Source: an uncultured Jannaschia sp.
GTDB taxonomy: Bacteria; Pseudomonadota; Alphaproteobacteria; Rhodobacterales; Rhodobacteraceae
Direction: 5' to 3'
DNA length: 64,000 nucleotides
Assembly (NCBI RefSeq): GCF_947494025.1
Contig: NZ_CANLTQ010000006.1
Location: 62,001-126,000, forward strand
Made by a program: the position numbers and the translations under genes. Shown in pieces: positions 58,017 to 64,000 of this stretch (positions within the stretch are counted from its first letter, which is position 1; every line of letters begins with the position of its first letter). The notes below the pieces were generated by a model. It ran no database searches and had not been told where the DNA came from. It was given only the letters and a program-made list of their open reading frames with translations.

Positions 58017-58586
58017 GTGCCGCGCAGCGGAATGGAACCCCGACGTAGGGAGGACCTGGTACGCGCCGCGATCTCCGAGATCGCCGCGACCGGGGCGGGC
58101 GACGTCACCGTGGCGGGAATCGCCCGCCGCGCGGGCATGTCGCCGGCGCTGGCGCATCATTATTTCGGCTCCAAGGACCGGATGTTGCTGGCCGCGATGC
58201 GCCATGTCCTCGCGGTGTTCGCCGCCGAGGCCCGGACCTCGCTCGCCGCCGCGAAAACGCCGCGCGCGCGGCTCGAGGCGATCGTGCGGGCGAGCTTCGC
58301 GCCCTCGAACTTCCGCGACGAGGTCGTGGCGGCCTGGCTCAACTTCTACGTCCAGGCGCGGCGCCCCGGCGAGACGCAGCGGCTCCTGCGCGTCTACCAG
58401 TCGCGCCTGCGCTCGAACCTCGTCCATGCGCTCCGCCCCCTGACGGACCGGCCGGAGGCGCTGGCCGAGGGGATCGGCGCACTGATCGACGGGCTCTACG
58501 TCCGGCAGGGGCTCCGGCCGGGCGATCTCGACAGCGCGGCCTCCACCGCGCTCGTCCTCGACTACATCGACAGGGGGTTGGCATGA
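58017..58586 (+). CDS. betI: TetR-family choline-responsive repressor BetI
   Basis: A 189-residue TetR repressor. It has an HTH at about 28-47 (TVAGIARRAGMSPALAHHYF, then GSKDRML), PSNFRDEVVAAWLNFYVQAR in the ligand domain, and DGLYVRQGL near the end, all BetI signatures. It begins at GTG 58017, 31 bases from the palindrome at 57968-57985, and its stop overlaps betC (ATGA). It should repress the divergent choX gene and its own operon until choline is present. Confidence 0.93.
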   Translation: MPRSGMEPRRREDLVRAAISEIAATGAGDVTVAGIARRAGMSPALAHHYFGSKDRMLLAAMRHVLAVFAAEARTSLAAAKTPRARLEAIVRASFAPSNFRDEVVAAWLNFYVQARRPGETQRLLRVYQSRLRSNLVHALRPLTDRPEALAEGIGALIDGLYVRQGLRPGDLDSAASTALVLDYIDRGLA

Positions 58587-60103
58587 GCATGCCCGAAGGC
58601 GGGGGGCCGAACATCCTGATCCTCATGGTGGATCAGCTGAACGGCACGCTGTTTCCCGACGGGCCGGCCGACTGGCTGCACACGCCGAACCTGAAGCGGC
58701 TCGCCGCGCGGTCGCGGCGGTTCCGGAACTGCTACACCGCTTCGCCGCTCTGCGCGCCGGGGCGGGCCTCGTTCATGTCCGGTCTGCTGCCCAGCCGCAC
58801 GCGGGTCTACGACAACGCCGCCGAGTTCGCCTCCGACATCCCGACCTACGCGCACCATCTGCGCCGCGCGGGCTGGCGCACCTGCCTGTCGGGCAAGATG
58901 CACTTCGTCGGCCCCGACCAGCTGCACGGGTTCGAAACGCGGCTCACGACCGACATCTATCCGGCCGATTTCGGCTGGACCCCGGATTATCGCAAGCCCG
59001 GGGAGCGGATCGACTGGTGGTACCACAACATGGGGTCGGTGACCGGTTCGGGCTTGGGCGAGATCACCAACCAGATGGAATACGACGACGAGGTCGCGCA
59101 TTTCGCCAAGATGTGGCTCTACGACGCCGCACGGAAGCAGGATGCGCGGCCCTGGTGCCTGACGGCGAGCTTCACGCATCCCCATGACCCCTACATCGCC
59201 CGCAGGCGGTTCTGGGATCTCTACGAGGATTGCGCGCATCTGCTGCCTGACGTGGGCGAGATGCCCTACGAGGCGCACGACCCGCATTCCAGGCGCATCC
59301 TCGACGCCAACGACCGGAGCAACTTCGACGTGACCGAAGCGGACGTCGCGCGCTCCCGCCGGGCCTATTTCGCCAACATCTCCTACCTCGACGAGAAGGT
59401 GGGCGAGTTGCTGCAGGTCTTGGAGGATACGCGGCAGGAGGCGATCGTGCTCTTCGTGTCCGACCACGGCGACATGCTCGGCGAGCGGGGGCTGTGGTAC
59501 AAGATGAGCTTCCTCGAGGGCGCCTCCCGCGTGCCGTTGATGATTGCCGCGCCGGGGCTCGAGCCGGGGCTCGACCTCACGCCGGTCTCCAGCATCGACG
59601 TCTGTCCCACGCTCTGCGATCTCGCGGGCGTGGATCTGAGCGAGGTCGAGCCGTGGACCACCGGCGAATCGCTCGTCCCGCTGGGGCAGGGCGGGCGGCG
59701 CGAGACGCCCGTGGCGATGGAATACGCGGCCGAGGGAAGCCACGCGCCGCTGGTCGCGCTGCGGCAGGGGCGGTGGAAGTACACCCGCTGCGCGCTCGAC
59801 CCCGAGCGGCTCTTCGACCTCGACGCCGACCCGCACGAGCTTGCGAATCTCGCGGACGATCCGGCCCATTCCGAAACGCTGGCCGCGTTCCGTGCCGAGG
59901 CCGACCGCCGCTGGGACCTCGACCGGTTCGACGCCGAGGTGCGCGAAAGCCAGGCCCGCCGCTGGGTCGTGTACGACGCGCTGCGCCAGGGCGGTTACTA
60001 TCCGTGGGAGTACCAGCCGCTGCAGGCCGCCTCCAGGCGGTACATGCGCAATCACATGGATCTGAACGTGCTGGAGGACAGCCAGCGCGCGCCGAAGGAC
60101 TGA
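58583..60103 (+). CDS. betC: Choline-sulfatase
   Basis: A 506-residue arylsulfatase-type enzyme that hydrolyses choline-O-sulfate to choline and sulfate. The formylglycine motif C-x-P-x-R is at Cys57-Pro59-Arg61 ([14 protein letters not shown]), requiring a sulfatase-modifying enzyme not in the window. [12 protein letters not shown] carries the metal-binding Asp, [20 protein letters not shown] is choline-sulfatase-specific, and [20 protein letters not shown] holds metal and Lys residues. The C-terminal region, with [20 protein letters not shown], matches the betC tail. No signal peptide: cytosolic. Confidence 0.94.
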   Translation: MSMPEGGGPNILILMVDQLNGTLFPDGPADWLHTPNLKRLAARSRRFRNCYTASPLCAPGRASFMSGLLPSRTRVYDNAAEFASDIPTYAHHLRRAGWRTCLSGKMHFVGPDQLHGFETRLTTDIYPADFGWTPDYRKPGERIDWWYHNMGSVTGSGLGEITNQMEYDDEVAHFAKMWLYDAARKQDARPWCLTASFTHPHDPYIARRRFWDLYEDCAHLLPDVGEMPYEAHDPHSRRILDANDRSNFDVTEADVARSRRAYFANISYLDEKVGELLQVLEDTRQEAIVLFVSDHGDMLGERGLWYKMSFLEGASRVPLMIAAPGLEPGLDLTPVSSIDVCPTLCDLAGVDLSEVEPWTTGESLVPLGQGGRRETPVAMEYAAEGSHAPLVALRQGRWKYTRCALDPERLFDLDADPHELANLADDPAHSETLAAFRAEADRRWDLDRFDAEVRESQARRWVVYDALRQGGYYPWEYQPLQAASRRYMRNHMDLNVLEDSQRAPKD

Positions 60104-60200
60104 ACCGGCGGAGCGTGGGGCTGGTCCCGCGCGCTCCGTGGAATATTTTCACCGAGAAGAAGGGCGCGGGTCCGGCAGGGCGGCGTCCGGAGAGTTCACC

Positions 60201-61661
60201 ATGACCAGACCCGATGCGACGCCTGTCGCCAGCCATTTCATCGACGGCGCCTATGCCGAGGATGCGTCCGGCACGCCGATCCCGGTGATCTATCCCGCGA
60301 CCGGCGAAACCGTCGCGACCGTGCATGCGGCAACGCCGGAAATCCTGGAGCGGGCGCTGACCTCGGCCGAGCGGGCGCAAGCGGAATGGGCGTTGGCCGA
60401 TCCGGTCGAACGGGGCCGCGTGCTCCGGCGGGCGGCCGACCTGATCCGCGCGCGCAACAGGGAGTTGTCCGTGCTCGAGACGCTCGACACCGGCAAGCCG
60501 CTGCAGGAGACGCTGGTGGCCGATGCGACGTCCGGCGCCGACGCGCTCGAGTATTTCGGCGGGCTGGCGGCGGACGTGACCGGGACGTCGATGCGGTTCG
60601 GCGGGGACTGGGCCTACACGATCCGCCGGCCGCTCGGCGTTTGCGCGGGCATCGGCGCGTGGAACTATCCGACGCAGATCGCCTGCTGGAAGGCGGCGCC
60701 CGCGCTCGCCACCGGCAACGCGATGGTCTTCAAGCCGTCCGAGACGACGCCGCTTTGCGCTCTGAAAGTGGCCGAGATCCTGATCGAGGCGGGGCTGCCC
60801 GCCGGTCTCTTCAACGTGGTACAGGGCGCGGGCGAGGTCGGCGCGGCGCTGACGACCGACCCTCGCGTGGCGAAGGTCTCGCTGACGGGGTCCGTGCCGA
60901 CGGGCCGCAAGGTCGCGGCCGCCGCAGCGGGCGGGATTAAGCATGTCACGATGGAGCTCGGTGGGAAATCCCCGATCCTCGTCTTCGAGGATGCCGACCT
61001 GGAGGATGCGGTCTCGGGCGCCATCAACGGGAACTTCTATTCCTCGGGGCAGGTCTGCTCCAACGGGACGCGCGTCTTCGTGCACGAAAGCCTGCACGAC
61101 GCGTTCCTCGACCGCCTGCGCGCGCGTCTCGGGGGCGTGGTCATGGGCGACCCGCTCGATGAGGCCACGAATTTCGGGCCCATCACGACCGCGGCGCAGG
61201 CCAACCTCGTGATGCGCCACATCGCGACGGCGGAGGCCGAGGGCGCGACGGTCGCGATCGGCGGCGCGCGCCTGGATCGCGCGGGCTACTGGATCGAGCC
61301 GACCGTGCTGACCGGCCTTTCCGACGACATGACCTGCGTGCGCGAGGAGATCTTCGGCCCCGTCATGTCGGTTCTGACCTTCGCCGACGAGGACGAGGCC
61401 GTTGAACGGGCCAACGCGACCGAGTTCGGGCTGAGCGCCGGTCTTTTCACCAGCGACCTCGCGCGCGCGCACCGGGTCGTGGCGCAGCTTCGCGCGGGGA
61501 CCTGCTGGATCAACCAGTACAACCTGACGCCCGCGGGCATGCCGTTCGGCGGCTCCCGCGCTTCGGGCATCGGACGGGAGAATGCCCGGATGGCGATGGA
61601 TCACTTCACCGAGGTGCAGACGGTCTATGTCGGCATGGGCCCTGTCGAGAGCGCGTTCTGA
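60201..61661 (+). CDS. betB: Betaine aldehyde dehydrogenase
   Basis: A 486-residue NAD(P)-dependent aldehyde dehydrogenase converting betaine aldehyde to glycine betaine. The oxyanion Asn is in [18 protein letters not shown], the cofactor loop is [10 protein letters not shown], the general base is Glu252 in MELGGKSPI and the nucleophile Cys286 in [26 protein letters not shown] is the usual EEIFGPV segment. The start at 60201 follows GGAGAGTTCACC. Its TGA overlaps the betA start by one base. The gap from betC is 97 bases, so an internal promoter is possible. Confidence 0.95.
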   Translation: MTRPDATPVASHFIDGAYAEDASGTPIPVIYPATGETVATVHAATPEILERALTSAERAQAEWALADPVERGRVLRRAADLIRARNRELSVLETLDTGKPLQETLVADATSGADALEYFGGLAADVTGTSMRFGGDWAYTIRRPLGVCAGIGAWNYPTQIACWKAAPALATGNAMVFKPSETTPLCALKVAEILIEAGLPAGLFNVVQGAGEVGAALTTDPRVAKVSLTGSVPTGRKVAAAAAGGIKHVTMELGGKSPILVFEDADLEDAVSGAINGNFYSSGQVCSNGTRVFVHESLHDAFLDRLRARLGGVVMGDPLDEATNFGPITTAAQANLVMRHIATAEAEGATVAIGGARLDRAGYWIEPTVLTGLSDDMTCVREEIFGPVMSVLTFADEDEAVERANATEFGLSAGLFTSDLARAHRVVAQLRAGTCWINQYNLTPAGMPFGGSRASGIGRENARMAMDHFTEVQTVYVGMGPVESAF

Positions 61662-63307
61662 TGCAGACCGACTATGTCATCGTCGGCGCCGGCAGCGCGG
61701 GCTGCGCCATGGCCTACCGGCTCGCCGAAGCGGGGCGTTCGGTCATCGTGCTCGAATTCGGCGGAACCGATGCGGGGCCGCTCATCCAGATGCCGGGTGC
61801 GCTCAGCTTTCCGATGAACATGCCGCGCTACGACTGGGGCTACTGGACCGAGCCGGAGCCGCATCTGGGCGGTAGACGACTGGCCTGTCCGCGCGGCAAG
61901 GTCTGGGGCGGGTCGAGTTCCATCAACGGAATGGTCTATGTCCGCGGCCATCCGCTCGACTATGCGCATTGGGCGGAGCAAGGGGCGACCGGCTGGGACT
62001 TTCCGGACGTGCTGCCCTATTTCAAGCGAATGGAGACCTGGCACGACGGCGGCCATGGCGGCGACCCGGCCTGGCGCGGCACCGACGGGCCGCTGCACGT
62101 CACGCGGGGGACGCGGCTCAACCCGCTCTACCGGGCCTTCGTCGAGGCGGGCCGGCAGGCCGGATACGAGGTCACGGGCGACTACAACGGCCAGAAGCAG
62201 GAGGGCTTCGGGCCGATGGAGCAGACGGTCTGGAAAGGCCGGCGCTGGTCGGCGGCGAATGCCTACCTTAAGCCCGCCCGCGCGACCGGTCGCTGCCGGC
62301 TCGTGCGTGGACTGGCGGAGCGCATCGTCATCCAGGACGGCCGGGCGACCGGCGTGCGCCTCAAGGGCGGACAGCTGCTCGAGGCCGGGCGGGAGGTCAT
62401 CCTCGCCGCCTCCTCCATCAACTCGCCGAAGCTTCTGATGCTGTCGGGGATCGGGCCGGCCGGGCATCTGGCGGAGCACGGGATCGAGGTCGTCGCGGAC
62501 CGGCCGGGCGTGGGACAGAACCTGCAGGACCATCTGGAAATGTACATCCAGATGGCCGCGTCGAAGCCGATCACGCTCTTCACCTACTGGAACCTGCTGG
62601 GCAAGGCGTGGATCGCGGCCCGTTGGCTGTTCCACCGCAGCGGGCCGGGGGCCACCAACAACTTCGAGAGCGCGGCGTTCATCCGGTCGCGGGCGGGGAT
62701 CCGCTACCCGGACATCCAGTACCATTTCCTGCCGCTCGCCGTGCGCTACGATGGCAAGATCGCGGCGGAGGGGCACGGCTTCCAGGCGCATGTCGGGCCG
62801 ATGCGCTCCCGCTCGCGGGGCGACGTGACCCTGCACTCCGCTGATCCCGAAGCGCCGCCGCGCATCCGGTTCAACTACATGGGGCACCCGGAGGACTGGG
62901 CGGAGTTCCGCACCTGCATCCGCCTGACGCGGGAGATCTTCGCGCAGGACGCCTTCGCCGATTTCCGGCGTCACGAGATACAGCCGGGCGCGCATGTGCA
63001 GAGTGACGACGAGCTCGACGACGCGATCCGTGAACATGTCGAGAGCGCGTACCACCCCTGCGGGACCTGCCGCATGGGCGCGAAGGACGATCCGGGCGCG
63101 GTGGTGGATCCGGAATGCCGCGTCATCGGGGTCGAGAACCTGCGGCTGGCGGACAGCTCCATCTTTCCCCGGATCACCAACGGCAACCTCAACGGCCCGT
63201 CGATCATGGTCGGTGAGAAGGCGTCGGACCATATCCTCGGACGGTCCCTCCCGCGCGATCCGCAACCGTTCTGGCAGCATCCGCACTGGGAAACCGCACA
63301 ACGCTGA
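61661..63307 (+). CDS. betA: Choline dehydrogenase
   Basis: A 548-residue GMC-family flavoprotein oxidising choline to betaine aldehyde. The FAD-binding loop [18 protein letters not shown] (residues 8-25) is followed by [41 protein letters not shown] is the second GMC signature. [13 protein letters not shown] contains the catalytic His, and [20 protein letters not shown] completes the motif set. The gene is one base overlapped with betB (TGATG) and ends the betICBA operon. No signal peptide or membrane helix, as usual for BetA. Confidence 0.95.
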   Translation: MQTDYVIVGAGSAGCAMAYRLAEAGRSVIVLEFGGTDAGPLIQMPGALSFPMNMPRYDWGYWTEPEPHLGGRRLACPRGKVWGGSSSINGMVYVRGHPLDYAHWAEQGATGWDFPDVLPYFKRMETWHDGGHGGDPAWRGTDGPLHVTRGTRLNPLYRAFVEAGRQAGYEVTGDYNGQKQEGFGPMEQTVWKGRRWSAANAYLKPARATGRCRLVRGLAERIVIQDGRATGVRLKGGQLLEAGREVILAASSINSPKLLMLSGIGPAGHLAEHGIEVVADRPGVGQNLQDHLEMYIQMAASKPITLFTYWNLLGKAWIAARWLFHRSGPGATNNFESAAFIRSRAGIRYPDIQYHFLPLAVRYDGKIAAEGHGFQAHVGPMRSRSRGDVTLHSADPEAPPRIRFNYMGHPEDWAEFRTCIRLTREIFAQDAFADFRRHEIQPGAHVQSDDELDDAIREHVESAYHPCGTCRMGAKDDPGAVVDPECRVIGVENLRLADSSIFPRITNGNLNGPSIMVGEKASDHILGRSLPRDPQPFWQHPHWETAQR

Positions 63308-63412
63308 GGCAATCGACGCCGGACCGCGCATCGTCGCGGCGACCGGCTTGATTCTTTCCGATCGGCGCGGGATCCTGTGCCCGATCGGGGCTGATGACGG
63401 GGGGAGACGTCG

Positions 63413-63868
63413 ATGAATCTCGAAGGATCCTGCCATTGCGGCGCCGTGCGGTTCACCGTCGACGCCCCGCATCCGGTTCCGTACCAACGATGCTATTGCT
63501 CCATCTGCCGCAAGACGGCGGGCGGCGGGGGCTTCGCCATCAACATCGGCGCGCGGCGCGACACGCTCGACGTGACGGGGCAGGAGAACGTATCGACCTA
63601 TCAATCGAGCGAGAGCGCCGAACGGGCATTCTGCCGCAATTGCGGCAGCGCGCTGTGGCTCTATTCGCCGTCCTGGTCGGACCTGATCCATCCCCATGCC
63701 TCGGCCATCGACACGGACCTGCCGGTGCCGCCGGAGCGGACGCATATGCTGCTCGACTCGCGCGCGAACTGGGCCGAGCCGCAGGTCGCGCCCGGGGACA
63801 GGACCTTCGAGGGCTATTCGGAGGAAAGCCTCGCGGCGTGGCACGAGCGGACGGGGCTCGCGCGATGA
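63413..63868 (+). CDS. GFA-family zinc-binding protein (second copy)
   Basis: A 151-residue CENP-V/GFA-fold protein with Cys motifs CHCGAVRFTV, CYCSICRKTAGGGGF and CRNCGSALWLYSP. Relative to the first GFA protein (55113-55535) it shares only the motifs; the C-terminal halves look different, so it is a distinct branch. It begins 105 bases after betA with a GGGGAG ribosome-binding site and overlaps the next gene (ATGA). Function unproven, as for the family. Confidence 0.88.
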   Translation: MNLEGSCHCGAVRFTVDAPHPVPYQRCYCSICRKTAGGGGFAINIGARRDTLDVTGQENVSTYQSSESAERAFCRNCGSALWLYSPSWSDLIHPHASAIDTDLPVPPERTHMLLDSRANWAEPQVAPGDRTFEGYSEESLAAWHERTGLAR

Positions 63869-64000
63869 AGGATCCGTACACGAAAACGCCTTTCTGGCGC
63901 CCGTCGGTGGCCGAATGCGAGGCGCTCCGGACGCATCTGCTGGCGGAGCTTCCGGTAGGGCACGCCCTGTGGCCGCCGAGCGACCGGCTTCAGGTCATCG
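63865..64000 (+). CDS. Truncated gene of unknown function at the window end
   Basis: From ATG 63865 it reads MKDPYTKTPFWRPSVAECEA, then LRTHLLAELPVGHALWPPSD and RLQVI, and runs out of the window after 45 codons. The start overlaps the GFA stop (ATGA), so the two genes are co-translated. Too little is present to assign a family. Confidence 0.6.
   Translation, partial: MKDPYTKTPFWRPSVAECEALRTHLLAELPVGHALWPPSDRLQVI

Noticed and set aside
61625-63844. 739-codon minus-strand open frame opposite betA
   Set aside because: Same GC-bias effect; betA has all GMC motifs, and the frame even crosses the GFA gene.

Overview
This is a GC-rich, densely packed chromosomal segment from an alphaproteobacterium, most likely a marine member of the Rhodobacteraceae (Roseobacter-type). 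The signs are pervasive ATGA/GTGA start-stop overlaps within operons, frequent GTG/TTG starts, a betI-betC-betB-betA choline sulfate operon, a leuD-x-x-leuB arrangement, and a periplasmic formate dehydrogenase cluster carrying the family-specific companions DUF6494 and DUF6505. The taxonomic call is inference from gene content. No phage, insertion sequence, CRISPR array or integrase was seen.

Layout. (1) 1-2827 (-): an RND efflux permease (cut by the window edge) and its membrane-fusion adaptor. (2) 2828-3499: a mostly non-coding stretch holding an eroded polysaccharide-deacetylase tail. (3) 3500-8470: an unknown cytosolic protein coupled to an MscS channel, an M20 amidohydrolase coupled to an acetamidase/formamidase, and a K+-channel-like membrane protein. 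(4) 8592-17153: a sugar or polyol catabolic locus. It has a CUT2-type ABC transporter, a Gfo/Idh dehydrogenase and an IolE-like isomerase in one minus-strand operon, a divergent LacI regulator with a clear palindromic operator between them, then idnD/idnO-like dehydrogenases. (5) 17192-20153: topoisomerase IB, and HupE and DUF4198 genes that start head to head in one shared CATG. (6) 20182-24010: leuD, an unknown membrane protein, a degenerate EEP-fold protein and leuB. (7) 24065-30806: an EamA exporter, tRNA-Pro(CGG), a GXWXG/DUF4334 protein, hydantoinase-like HyuAB and a uronate-dehydrogenase-like protein.

(8) 30950-44572 is the most coherent system: a Cys-type periplasmic formate dehydrogenase (alpha, beta, gamma) with a Tat micro-protein, a TorD chaperone, DUF3306, DUF3305 and a 41-residue membrane peptide on the minus strand. 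Divergently on the plus strand are a multi-cluster Fe-S protein, DUF6494, an Mrp/ApbC Fe-S carrier, a biotin/lipoate-ligase-like protein and DUF6505, followed by a convergent TupABC tungstate importer. Together they read as enzyme, maturation and metal supply for a probably tungsten-dependent FDH.

(9) 44638-53971 is a surface-polysaccharide locus: a two-domain DUF4422-GT8 glycosyltransferase, a UDP-sulfoquinovose synthase (SqdB), a second sugar-nucleotide epimerase, a GT2 enzyme, a Kps-type ABC exporter (KpsM, KpsE, KpsT) and RfbA. (10) 54071-63307 is choline/betaine osmoprotection: the choline ABC importer ATPase and permease with a GFA-fold gene wedged between them, a decayed GST gene, the binding protein ChoX, a BetI operator, and betI-betC-betB-betA. 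A second GFA protein and a truncated gene close the window.

Starts were chosen from start/stop overlaps, Shine-Dalgarno matches and expected domain starts. Functions come from motif recognition without database searches.
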